From Tipula vernalis (Eukaryota > Arthropoda > Insecta > Diptera > Tipulidae), in assembly GCA_958295665.1 (NCBI GenBank), contig OY282558.1, positions 61,120,789 to 61,184,788 on the forward strand: a stretch of DNA of 64,000 nt, in the 5' to 3' direction. The notes beneath the pieces are model-generated. The model saw only the letters and a list, made by a program, of their open reading frames with translations. It was not told the origin of the DNA and searched no databases. Below are positions 46,330 to 56,249 of this stretch, piece by piece. The position numbers and the translations under genes are program-made. Every line of letters starts with the position of its first letter. Positions within the stretch are counted from its first letter, which is position 1.

Positions 46330-47419
46330 TAAGTTTTATCGTGTGGTAGTTCAAGCTCCAGTTAAATCGGCGGCCTTAACGCGTGAACTCGTATGTTACT
46401 TGCAAAAATATAAAATAGATTGTGCAAACTTAACTGTTCTCGGGTGTGATGACACATATGTCAACACTGGGTGGAAAAGGGGCGTATTACGTTTAATACA
46501 AACCCATGTCGGTAAGCCTCTTCAATGGAGTATATGTCTTCTTCCTGCAAACGAACTGCCACTTCGGCATTTAGTGCGAAAATTGGATGGTCACAAAAGG
46601 TCCATATTCTTTTTCTGGACTCACAGGAGCACAGCTTAGTGAATGTGAGAAGAAACCGGTGATAAAATTTCAAATTTCAATATGTCGCGCTGTGAGTGAA
46701 GGTTATTGTTGCTCAAGCTTAGGAAGCAGTAGTCCAGGGAATTTATCTCAAGCTAGATGGCAAACAACTGCCAACCGGCTGTTGAGTTTATATGTAGCGA
46801 CTACTGAACCATCAAATTCTTTTCAAACTCTTGCAGGCTTCTTAGTAAAAGTCTATGCACCCATGTGGTATCAAATCAAACAAAATACAATGTGCCAATA
46901 TGGTGCCAGACATTTGTGGAAGATGATTGAACTTTCTCGCTAGTTTCCAGTTGATGTCAGAGAAATAATTCACAAAGTGATTTCGACCAACGCTTACTTC
47001 GCACACCCGGAAAACTTGTTACTTGAGCTGGGAATTAGAAGAATAGTTAAAGCTAGACTAGAGAAGCCGCATGGAGTCCGTTTCTTTAAAGTGCCTAAAA
47101 TAAATTTCCAAGCACCAAGTTATATAGAAATGATTAATTGGCAAGAATTTCCTGTAACTGAGGCGCCACATACCATGAGTATAAAGGCTGAAGATTTACA
47201 GCTAATGTTGAGCGAGAAAATGTTCCCGGTTTATTTATAGACAATGTTTCTTGTCACACACAAGCGGTTGAAAGATGCGTTAAATTGGTAACGGAAACAT
47301 CTTCCAAATTATTTGGCGAGGAGTCGAGAGACGGACACATTCGGGCAAGGTTAGAAGCCAGAAAAAATTTACCTTCGTTTGAGAATAAGGGACAGTACTA
47401 CTCTAGTGCTGAACAATGA
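46330..47419 (+). pseudogene. Broken gene of a multicopy arthropod family (probably transposon-derived)
   Basis: Three frames in succession give VVVQAPVKSAALTRELVCYL, then VLGCDDTYVNTGWKRGVLRL, LQWSICLLPANELPLRHLV (to 46639), GPYSFSGLTGAQLSECEKKP, YVATTEPSNSFQTLAGFLVK and GARHLWKMIELSR-stop (46943). After a gap come NAYFAHPENLLLELGIRRIV and MINWQEFPVTEAP (46977-47240). Past a further frameshift is CHTQAVERCVKLVTETSSKL and LEARKNLPSFENKG up to a stop at 47419. These blocks in this order belong to an uncharacterised protein repeated many times in arthropod genomes. The GCDxTxxNTG and NELPLRHL steps recall hAT-like catalytic regions, but I cannot name the superfamily. At least three frameshifts and one stop make it dead. 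Confidence 0.6.
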
Positions 47420-47879
47420 TTCCGATCAATTGTGTTATTAAGATATGTGAATTAAATTAAAAAACTTTGGTTTTATTTCTTAATCCAACTTAAGTTAAGC
47501 AAGCGGGGCTCGGATAAATAATTTGCTACACCAATAGGTTTTCTTATATATGTTAAGGAACAAATTGCGCAAATATTAAACGCTACTGCAAACGAAAAAA
47601 AAAAAAATTCTAGGGGTCAACTCCAGGGGGGCGGCTAAATATTGTCAAAAATGGAAAACAAAAATTTATTGAAATTATGAATACTTATCACACCTTTCAA
47701 ACACTACCCATGTTTAGATTTCGAATTTTTTTTTTTTATTTTCATCCTTTTTCAGCCCAGCCTATTATACATACTAATATATTTCTATTGTTATCAAATC
47801 ACTAACCAAGTTTTTTTGAACTTTCAAAATAAACACTTCATGTTTATATTTAACATGCATAATTGGAAACATTTCGATA

Positions 47880-48195
47880 TTTCTGAATTCGATATTTTTA
47901 AATTCGAGATTTCGATTTCGAGATTTTAATTTCGATATAACGTTTGTTGAGATATTATACCCAACCCATCGAATTTCACTTTATAGGTTTCACCATCGAA
48001 TTCCAATCTACATATTGAAATTTGATAGAATGATATTCATTAGATTGGGGAATTCTATAGAATGAAATTCGATAAATTGAAGTTAAGTGGATATAAATTT
48101 AATGAGTAAAATATTTGGGGTATGGGAGTATAATAGGTAGGGGGCATAATATCTCGACGGGCGTTATTTCGAAATCAAAATTTCGAATTATCTCA
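47880..48195. repeat. Inverted repeat rich in TTCGATATTTCGA words
   Basis: TTCGAGATTTCGATTTCGAG, then ATTTTAATTTCGATATAACG (47905-47945) faces CGTTATTTCGAAATCAAAAT, then TTCGAA (48162-48190). The middle block GAATTCTATAGAATGAAATT, then CGATAAATTGAAG recurs at 48820-48860, and TTCGAGATTTGCGAGGTTTT at 45138 recurs near 48765. A dispersed repeat family with no ORF. Confidence 0.55.
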
Positions 48196-48224
48196 TTTAA
48201 CATTTTGAATAATTTTTTATAATT

Positions 48225-48600
48225 CTATGTAGAGTTGGCTATCTGATCTATAAAAAAACATAGAAATCGGAGACATAAAATTAAGAAAAAATCTGAAAAA
48301 CAATTTTCAAAGTGCGTGCGGCCCAAGTTAAAATTAAAATTTATAAAATTTCTAAAAAATTCGTTTTTTTTAAGAGTTCTTAATCCTGAAAATCGGTCCG
48401 TCAACCTTGCAGACACGCTTCTATAGATACATAGATATACCACAAATGTTTCAAATTGTGTTTTGGTTGGCCGAATTCGTTAGGTTAGTATAGAATCGAC
48501 GAATGCATTGGAGTGGATTTTTCTTAAATTGGTGAATGCTTCACCTGTATCAGTCGTATCGTTTCTACTGATAAATGTACCACAAATTTTTCAAGTTACT
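48225..48600. repeat. Rearranged copies of the 45.2-kb hairpin family
   Basis: GTTGGCTATCTGATCTATAA at 48235 and the arm pieces near 48400-48440 and 48560-48600 (TTTCTACTGATAAATGTACC, ACAAATTTTTCAAGTTACT) repeat blocks of 45.27-45.56 kb in changed order. Confidence 0.5.
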
Positions 48601-48859
48601 ATGACTAAGTACAAATGCTTAAAATTGTTTCTTGGAATTTTTGGATTTTTTTTCGGGCAAATGTAGTGATCCCGAAAAAAAATTTCTACTTAAATTAATT
48701 TGAATTTTTTGTGTTACGAGATAAAAAAATTTCAGAAATTTTTCAGCGATATTCTCAAATTCGATATTTTGATTTTGCGAGGTTTTTTAGCACACTATAT
48801 CCCATTGAAATTCGATAGATTGGTGAATTCTATGGAGTGAAATTCGATAAATTGAAATT

Positions 48860-49380
48860 CCGATATTGATGTTTGGTTCGCGAGGTCGGTTATTTTGCTT
48901 GTTATCCGTGCATCAACTAATAAAATCACACCTTTTTGTCCTGGAAGAGATAAAATATTTTTATCTTTTAAGCAAAATATCCGATACTCGGAACCCGCTG
49001 AAATCTTACGTTTAGGTTGATTTTTCTTTATCGTCATATTCTTCTGTTTTTACCATATGGTTTTATAAAGCTTAAAAGCGTTATAAACTCCCATCCGAGG
49101 TATAAAGCAGGCACTAGAAATAGCTACATACATATTTAGACGGTAATTTATTTTCGGATGGCTTAATTCTGTAAATCGGCAATTTTTGTTTTATTTTGAT
49201 TTTCCTTTATTTTGCAATCTATCTCATTATTAGACATTAGACATTCAGTAAATTTTTATAAAATCTCACGTACATTACGATTAGTATAAATTTTATTTAA
49301 CCCATAAATTTAACTATTATTGATTCGATTCATTAGAGATTTTAAAAATTAATGTCTAAAGGTATATCTAAACCCTATTT
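48860..49380. other. Unassigned stretch before Jockey C
   Basis: No gene recognised. An 80-codon minus frame at 48795-49037 has no motif. Confidence 0.35.
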
Positions 49381-50020
49381 GGCAAATTAAAAATTTTGTG
49401 AAGTTTGCGCCAGATCATTTGGATGAATTAAAAAATAATAACAAATTTCTTCCCGTATTGTTGAGACCTGTAGATCTTTGTGAATTATATCGTTACCAAC
49501 CATAGTGCATCTACTATATGATTTTTAGAAATTTAGATTGGAACCGCTGATGAATGTCCAAGTTCGAGTTGCTGGCCGTAGATAGGCTTTATTACCATTT
49601 TATAGAACAGCAGTTTGTTTTTAATCAATAAACTTGATTTTCTGCCTATCAGCCAATACATTTTTGTCAGTTTCATGTTTACGCCATGTCGTTTGTCTCG
49701 TTTATCTCGGTGAATACCTAAATCTTTTCTTCATTAGTTTGAGATACATCCTGGTTATTCATTTGTATTTAGCATCATTAACTTTAATTCGCCATTTCTT
49801 CATCCATGCTTGAATACCGTTAATATTCTCCTGCAAACCTTCTGTAGCTTTATTGGAGTCTTCATGTGATGGAAGTATTGCCGTTTCTTGATTGCTTGTA
49901 TAGGTGTATCTCCGGTATATAACAGATATATGTAATAATGGCCCCGGTACACTGCCCTGTGGTACACCAGACCGGACTGGATATGATGTTAATATTCTGT
50001 AGAAATCACGTGACAACCAT
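49380..50020 (-). pseudogene. Jockey C ORF2: reverse transcriptase C-terminal half
   Basis: The minus frame gives YPVRSGVPQGSVPGPLL (RT motif, family form SGVPQGSVLGPLLY), then degraded palm sequence, HEDSNKATEGLQENINGIQA, WMKKWRIKVNDAKYK-stop (thumb entry), and after frame changes YWLIGRKSSLLIKNKLLFYK and VSTIREEI. The FADD catalytic box is lost in the ISVIYRRYTYTSNQETAIL stretch (family form ...TFADDTAIL). The protein can be followed to about 49400, near the normal end of a Jockey ORF2. Confidence 0.8.
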
Positions 50021-50089
50021 CGCTTAATTACTTCGGTCTAAAAAGACCAAAGTATTGAAATCCTGTCAAAAATGATCAAAAATTTGGTT

Positions 50090-50580
50090 GGTCCAAAACC
50101 ACTTTTCTTGACGTTTTGAAAGTCCCTGAGTCTAAAAAAGACAAAAAAAAAAAATGTCCGTCCGTCTGTCTGGATGTCTGTTGGTCTGTACCCATAGTAT
50201 CTCGAGAACGGCTTGTTCGATTTAGAATTTTTTTTTGCCAATCTGTTCCTATGGTCAAGGCCGAGATTTGAAAAGCTTTTACAATCTGTGTGTCAAGAGG
50301 GTCGAGTACCTGCCATACGAATTGACCCAAGATACCTGGTTATAGAAATATTTACCAATTTTTATATACATATGCTGGTTTGAATATTGAGTTGGGCATT
50401 GAGTTGGGGGTCAATTTGCGGGTTGAGTTCAAGTTGAGTTGGACTTAAGGTGGGGTTGGATTAAGATATGGTTTGGGGATTGAATTGAAAGAGAGGTCGC
50501 GTTTGGATAGAGGGTTGAGTTGGGGGCGATTTGCGGGTTGAATTGGGGTTGAGTTGGGGTTGGGATAAGTGAGTGTTTGT
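50090..50580 (+). repeat. Dispersed ~480-bp repeat, copy 1
   Basis: Aligns in the same orientation with 62714-63190. Shared blocks are GGTCCAAAACCACTTTTCT, GTCCGTCTGTCTGGATGTCT, CCCATAGTATCTCGAGAACG, CCAATCTGTTCCTATGGTCA and GTACCTGCCATACGAATTGA. They are followed by a G/T-rich degenerate minisatellite of TTGAGTTGGGG and TTTGCGGGTTGA words. It is inserted in the Jockey C ORF2 together with one dyad unit (50615-50720). No ORF of note. Confidence 0.8.
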
Positions 50581-50809
50581 AGGTATGTACAACATATGTG
50601 TATGATTTTTCGATTAAGTTCTGGAATATGGCCAAGTATGAGGGAACTTGCCTATTTCTCAACCGAATATGATGAAATTTGACATGTGGGTTGGAAATTG
50701 GATTTTAAAATGATTTTTGAATTGAATTAATGAAGATCGAAGTTCTGATCACTTTATGAGGTTTCAGCCCTTTATATTTTATGATTGAACTTAAAATTTG
50801 TTTGTTTTA

Positions 50810-51440
50810 TTTAACAATCCCCGCTACTTTTTTGACAGAACGTAGTGTTGCTTAACATTGGTTGTTTCTGTGTATTTACTATCTTTGTTCCCAAAGTGAT
50901 TAAGACAGGTGAGTCGTCCAATGACCGGTCCAAGCACGGCGTTGCTTTAATGTAATTATATTCTATTCCTTTGGTGAGGCAGAAATCTATGACATCTGGA
51001 ATCTTTCTCCTATCACATGACCGATAGGTAGGTTCATTGTTAGATACATGATGAAGATTACTTTTTTTGAATTGGTTTTAGTAATCACAAACCACCAACG
51101 TTTTGGTGGGTAGTATATGGGCGAAATGGCCAGAGGAATTAACCAATCTTCTATTACTACAGTAGCTTGTAGTTTCTCTTTTTTTATACTTTTCTGCTTC
51201 ATGGTGTTTAATTATGTTTTTGATTATAACTGCAGTGCCACCATGAGCTGTTCCATCAGAATAATTTGTGTCATATGTGGTGTTTCTGGGTATTTTTAGG
51301 AAACTTTTGCTGGTGTTATGCGTTTCGGATATTAGCATGACATCTATAAGAAATATATGAATCAAGAAACTTTTTGCTTCTTGTCGATGTTGCGATAAGC
51401 CTTTGGCATTCCAGATTGCTTATTTAATGATTCTGGACGT
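50810..51440 (-). pseudogene. Jockey C ORF2: endonuclease domain
   Basis: The minus strand gives IDVMLISETHNTSKSF (catalytic Glu of the SETH block), KIPRNTTYDTNYSDGTAHGG, TAVIIKNIIKHHEAEKYKK, then in a second frame KLQATVVIEDWLIPLAISPI and YYPPK. A gap removes the GGDxNAKH Asp block. The domain resumes with IPDVIDFCLTKGIEYNYIKA and LDDSPVLITLGTK. That is an APE-type endonuclease of the Jockey clade with two or three frameshifts. Confidence 0.8.
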
Positions 51441-52207
51441 TGAATGATTTGGAGACAATGATCGTTAGTACATTAAGCATATAATATCTATTTTGGTCAT
51501 TAATTTTTCCATCATAATTTCCAACCGTTCTATAGAAGACTGCTCGGACAGTTCAACAACTGATTTTTTGAATTGTTCGTTGATTGATTTTCTTTGGAAG
51601 CAGGCTGCGACTTCTCCACTATTTTTTCTCTGAGAGGAGGAAATCCGCGAGTTTAATCTTCTTTATTTATACACACTGCTACCTCTATAGTTGGCTGGAT
51701 AGCTACCATTAAAGGCACGCATTTAACCTCTGTAACCTACGTTTTCTTTTCACATTGATTGCAAGTTTTGCATGCAAGTTTCGTATGACCACCTGGTAGG
51801 TTTTGTTCACTTTCTGTTGGAACGAATGGAATTCGTTGTTTCGTTCCGTTAGGGTAATGATCACCAATGGACACATCTCGGCATCTTTTAACTGGATTTT
51901 AACCTGATTAGTTCCAATTGTTTTTAAATCGAAGTTGTCTTCAGCCAGTTTCTTTAACAAGACAATTAAAGGATTGATGGTTTCCACACCTCTCACAAAT
52001 ATTGGTGGCGGAATTATTTTTTTGAGTTGGGGTGGTTCTTCTACTTCCTCGGGCAAACTATGAAATCGAGTAGATAAAGGCACTGCAGATTGCGCTAACC
52101 AGTAATCATTTATCTTCATTTGTTTACATTTGGTGTTATATATTATTGGACTCGAGCCTCTACTCCATTTGTTAGCCGTGGTCCATCCTTCGTTATCTTC
52201 ACATGTA

Positions 52208-53499
52208 CGAGGGCGGATTGAAAATGAAGCTACCTAGCGCTAGATGGCAGCACAAACACAAAATTTTTTTGTTTTTTAGAAATTGCGATCTGTCAAACGT
52301 CAGCTGTTAAAATTTCACCCAAATTCATCGATTAGTTTATTTGTTGTAGTCGTTTGAAGTAAGCAACTTTTGTGTTTCTTGAAAAATGGAGAAAAACGAT
52401 TTTCGTGCAGTGATTAAACACTATTATTTGAAAGGGAAAACGGCGAAAGAGACAAAAGAAAAGCTCGATAAACATTACGGTGAGTCTGCTCCGTCAGATT
52501 ACATGGTAAAATATTGGATTGCTGAATGTAAACGCGGCCGAAGAAGCACTGCAACAATACCATCAACAGGAAGTCCAAAAGAGGTGGTTACTGAAGAAAA
52601 TATCAAGAAAACCCTCGATATCGTTATGAATGATCGCCGAGTCAAGTTGCGTGAGATTGTTGAAATGGTAAACATGTCATATGAACGTGTGTTCAACATT
52701 TTGCATGAACATTTGCATATGAAAAAGCTATCGGCAAGATGGGTGCCGCGTTTGCTCAGTGTCGAACAAAAACGAGTTCGACAGACCACTTCACAGCGGT
52801 GTTTGGACATGATAAAGCGTAATCCTGTTGATTTTTGGCGTCGATTAATTACTGTTGATGAAACGTGGGTCCACCACTACACACCTGAAACCAAAAATCA
52901 ATCGAAACAATGGGTGGAAGCTGGTGGAAGTGCTCCGAAGAAGGCAAAGGCAGTGAAATCGGCTGGCAAGGTTATGGCCACTATATTTTGGGATGCACAC
53001 AGAATATTGCTCATCGATTATCTTGAAAAAGGATCCACAATCACAGGAAAGTATTATCGTGCATTATTGGATCAATTGGTTGATGCAATCAAGGAAAAAC
53101 GACCACATTTAAAGAAGAAAAAAGGGCTCTTTCTTCAAGACAACGCACCGGTTCACACAGCATTAGATACTATGCTAAAATTACGTGAAATACACTTCGA
53201 ATTGGTTGATCATCCACCTTATAGTCCAGATTTAGCTCCTAGTGACTTTTTCCTGTTTCCAAACTTGAAAAAATGGCTCGCAGGACAAAGATTCATCTCA
53301 AACGAAGAAGTGATTATCGAAACTAACGCGTATTTTGAGGGGTTCCCGAAATCGTATTATTCAGATGGTATAAAAAGTTGGAATATCGTCTTACTAAGTG
53401 TGTCCAATTAAATGGAGACTATGTTGAGAAATAAATGGTTTTTGGCAAAAAAAAATTTTGTTTTCCTACTTAGGTAGCTTCATTTTCAATCCGCCCTCG
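52208..53499 (+). mobile_element. Mariner transposon, full length
   Basis: The terminal inverted repeats are 29 bp and identical, starting CGAGGGCGGATTGAAAATGA at 52208 and at the complement of 53499. TA flanks both sides (52206-52207, 53500-53501). The total length of 1292 bp is normal for mariner. It sits in a Jockey ORF1 on the opposite strand. Identical ends and a nearly intact gene indicate a recent insertion compared with everything around it. Confidence 0.97.
52386..53411 (+). CDS. Mariner transposase, one frameshift near the C terminus
   Basis: The 341-codon ORF starts MEKNDFRAVIKHYYLKGKTA, with paired HTH domains in residues 1-115 and the ARWVPRLL linker (family WVPHEL) at 117-124. 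The catalytic triad is D158 (ITVDETWVHHY), D252 (LQDNAPVHT) and D287 (LAPSDFF). The 34 residues between the last two give D,D34D. YSPDLAPSD is exact. The ORF ends SWNIVLLSVSN, but one base out of phase the sequence reads LTKCVQLNGDYVEK-stop (53445), the normal mariner tail. A single-base indel at about 53385 therefore replaces the last 20 residues. Sequence resembles the irritans/vertumnana mariners. Activity is uncertain because the tail is altered. Confidence 0.95.
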   Translation: MEKNDFRAVIKHYYLKGKTAKETKEKLDKHYGESAPSDYMVKYWIAECKRGRRSTATIPSTGSPKEVVTEENIKKTLDIVMNDRRVKLREIVEMVNMSYERVFNILHEHLHMKKLSARWVPRLLSVEQKRVRQTTSQRCLDMIKRNPVDFWRRLITVDETWVHHYTPETKNQSKQWVEAGGSAPKKAKAVKSAGKVMATIFWDAHRILLIDYLEKGSTITGKYYRALLDQLVDAIKEKRPHLKKKKGLFLQDNAPVHTALDTMLKLREIHFELVDHPPYSPDLAPSDFFLFPNLKKWLAGQRFISNEEVIIETNAYFEGFPKSYYSDGIKSWNIVLLSVSN

Positions 53500-53605
53500 T
53501 AGATATGAATGGCGCGGATAAAGTTGGATCGCTCGACTGTTTAGGTTGACCCGATTGTTGAAGTAGTTGTTGAGTTAGCGGAATTACATGTTTGGGCGAG
53601 ATCAT

Positions 53606-56230
53606 TATACGTTTTGGGCGTCATTACCTACTTCCTTATTTATACTGTTAATCTCGCATGTCAGTGGATTGTCTTTGGGCCCAGTTGACACGTATCGAAA
53701 GACTAAATTAGTAGGTGTCGTTTGCGCAATGCGATGAACAGTACTATTCATTGACCACGTAACTTCTAAGAGTTTAGCATCCCAATCACTACACTCGATT
53801 CCAGTACATAAAGTCCTTAAACCTTTCAGAATAGTTTTGTTGGCAACCTCGGCTTGTCCATTAGCCCGAGATGTATGTGATCCTACCTTGACATGCTGGA
53901 TGTCATAGCTCCCACACATCTCTCTTAGAAACTTGTTCTCTCATTGTCGGAAAATAGTAAGTTTCCTTTAACTTTGACAATGTTTTGTCCACACCCATAT
54001 GTGACACATTGATGTGAGCCTCGTTAATCAGATATGACCTTAATTCCCCTGGAACGTAAAACCTCCATCTTTCTTTCGAAATTTTGTATACCGTTATAAA
54101 CCGTATATTTATTTTTTAAATTTTCATTCATATCCATATTTTTTATGATCTCCTCTATTTCCGTACATCCTCTCTGCATACAAGCTACCCAATCAGTGTT
54201 TACGCTTATATTCTCATCTTCTATAGGATACCTTGAAAAGGCATCTGCAACTCTATTAACTGTTCCCTTCTGGTACTCAATCCTATAATCAAACTCTAGT
54301 AATTTCATGAACCACCTCGCCACCTGCGATTTAAATCTCTCTTTGACTCCATCAACTATAAACTGTTGCAATCAGTCCTTATCACGAACGGTATTCTCAA
54401 TAAATATATTCTGAATTTATCCAAGGCACTAACAATAGCTAAAGCCTCAAGCTCGATGCTATGATATCGAGATTCTTCTGAGGAAGTCCTTTTAATATAA
54501 TACGCTACTGGATGTAACTTATCATCCGTTTGTTTTTGAAGCAAAACTGCCCCAAGGCATATTACGCACGCATCGGTATGTAATTCCGTAGCTGATGCAG
54601 GGTCAAACACCTTCAAAATAAGTGATGACACAAATGCCTTCTTAATCGACTCAAACGCCTATTGTTGAGAATCTTCCCATGTGAAAGTCGACTTTTTCGA
54701 TAATAAATCTGTAAGTGGACGCGCTATAACAGCAAGCTTTGCGAGGCCCAAAAAACTTCGAACAGCCTTTTGATCTTTCGGTAGTGGAAATCTGACCAAA
54801 CTCTTGATTTTAAGCTGACCCGGCTGAATTCCATCCCCACTTATACACTTGTTTGAATTGATTGTCAGATTACTTTCTCGGATAACATCCAATATAATCT
54901 CTAAATTTTCGATTCCTTCTGCCCTTGTTTCGGTAGCTATCAAGATATCATCAAGATATGCCATTGCCTACACTAAATCGTAATCTACCCAAAATCGTAT
55001 TAATTAATCGCTGAAATACCGCCGGGGCGTTACAAAGCCCATAGGGCATACGCTTGAACTGGTAATGCTCATTCGGCGTTATAAAAGCTGTTTTAACTCT
55101 ACTTTTCTCCGAAACTGGGACCAGATAATACCCTGAGTATAGTGATCTTTGACGGTATTACTATTTAATTTTCTGTAATCTAAACATAAACGATACTCAT
55201 CGGTCTTCTTCTTGACCAATATTATATGGCTGGCGTTTTCTGATGAACAATCTTCGATGACGTCATTTGATTTTAAGTCTTCGATCATCTCTTTTACTTT
55301 CCCTCGTTCATAGTGATTAAGACGGTATGGGCGATAATAGACTGATTTGCTTGACTCCTTTAGTTGAATCTCCATTTGAATTTTGTCAGTTAGACCCAAC
55401 TGACTCATATTGTCGAAACTACATCCTTGTACTCGTTCATAATTTTCAATACTTCGGAATTATCATCGTCTGTAACTATTTGCTGGCTTTCAATTTGGCA
55501 TTCATTCTTATGATAATTCGAAGCGTCTCTAATTTCGACCATAGCTCTGGTGAGCACGGAACCCTTCTTGATATCAATCGGATTATCGGTTTAGTCAGCA
55601 ACTGGAACTAGATGATTTCTTCGATGACTGTATTACACAATTCGGGATAGCTGTTCCATTTTCATGTAAACGATTGTCAACATGCAAAACTTCATCCCTC
55701 TCAAAATCGGTTGACAGTTGAATGTGACCTACATAGCCACTACGAGTAGGTATCACTGTAGCCTCCTTTGCGATTAGATTTGTTTTCTCGGTACTATATC
55801 GTACCCCAATTTTGTTAAGACCACTATCCTCCCGTTATTAAATAATAAGCCCATCTGAATTAGCGATAGTATGTACATGTGGTTGTTCGGTAAATGAATG
55901 CCCAACTAAGATTGGCACACTCTGGAATTCAGGTTTCACTACGAAAACCTTCACTTTCGCTGTTACATCGCCTACTTTAAGAAAGAGAGTTGTAACACCG
56001 ACTGGCTGCACTTCCCCACCTCCATAACCTTTTAATTGAACAAGATTTTCGTCCTCGTAAAAGGTTACACCAATTCGATCAGCAATATCACTTCTTAAAA
56101 CTGTACTACTGTTACTACTGTCAAACTATCTAAGCTTCTTAATGCTTGATTTTCTTCTATCCTGTAGTAATTGTCAGCTTCTTTTAAATCGATTAAAAGT
56201 TCGGACGGTGTATCATATCTTCTTAATGAT
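53606..56230 (-). pseudogene. Gypsy element C: pol relic (PR, RT, RNase H, integrase)
   Basis: Minus-strand order: a protease-like stretch with SSTVLRSDIADRIGV and SVPILVGHSF (56110-55850), and RT start YYRPYRLNHYERGKVKEMIE, then IILVKKKTDEYRLCLDYRKL (55408-55079). Next are the RT catalytic MAYLDDILIATE (54964) with LVRFPLPKDQKAVRSFLGL, RNase H TELHTDACVICLGAVLLQ and RYHSIELEALAIVSALDKFR (54631-54356), and WFMKLLEFDYRIEYQKGTVN (54371-54024). The integrase has EAHINVSHMGVDKTL (zinc-binding His pair) and HTSRANGQAEVANKTILKG (53919-53606, the core's final Glu). The integrase core with its two Asp is deleted. Multiple frameshifts. A gag at 58650-60293 probably belongs to the same element. Confidence 0.85.
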
Positions 56231-56249
56231 CCTAAGAAACGATATCGCC

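Larger units (their letters stand above)
49380..53605 (-). mobile_element. Jockey-type non-LTR retrotransposon C (interrupted)
   Basis: Read on the minus strand: ORF1 (53605 to about 51600, split by a mariner), ORF2 endonuclease (51440-50810), a foreign repeat block of about 780 bp (50030-50810), and the ORF2 reverse transcriptase C-terminal half (50020 to about 49380). The ORF1 start (ATG at 53605-53603) overlaps the stop codon of the gypsy integrase relic, so the 5' UTR is nearly absent and the junction with gypsy C lies just above 53605. Pieces from about RT motif 0 to the palm are deleted. Dead. Confidence 0.8.
51600..53605 (-). pseudogene. Jockey C ORF1, split by a mariner
   Basis: The N-terminal part (53605-53502) starts MISPKHVIPLTQQLLQ. 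The mariner follows. The frame then resumes in phase at 52205 with CEDNEGWTTANKWSR, KINDYWLAQSAVPLSTRF, then IIPPPIFVRGVETINPLIVL, IGTNQVKIQ and NEFHSFQQKVNKTYQVVIRN. PPPIFV and NQVKIQ...FHTYQ are hallmarks of Jockey ORF1 (RNA-binding, nucleocapsid-like). If the mariner and one TA are left out, the two halves are in the same frame. The Cys-knuckle region that normally follows is missing (stop at 51709). Confidence 0.8.
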
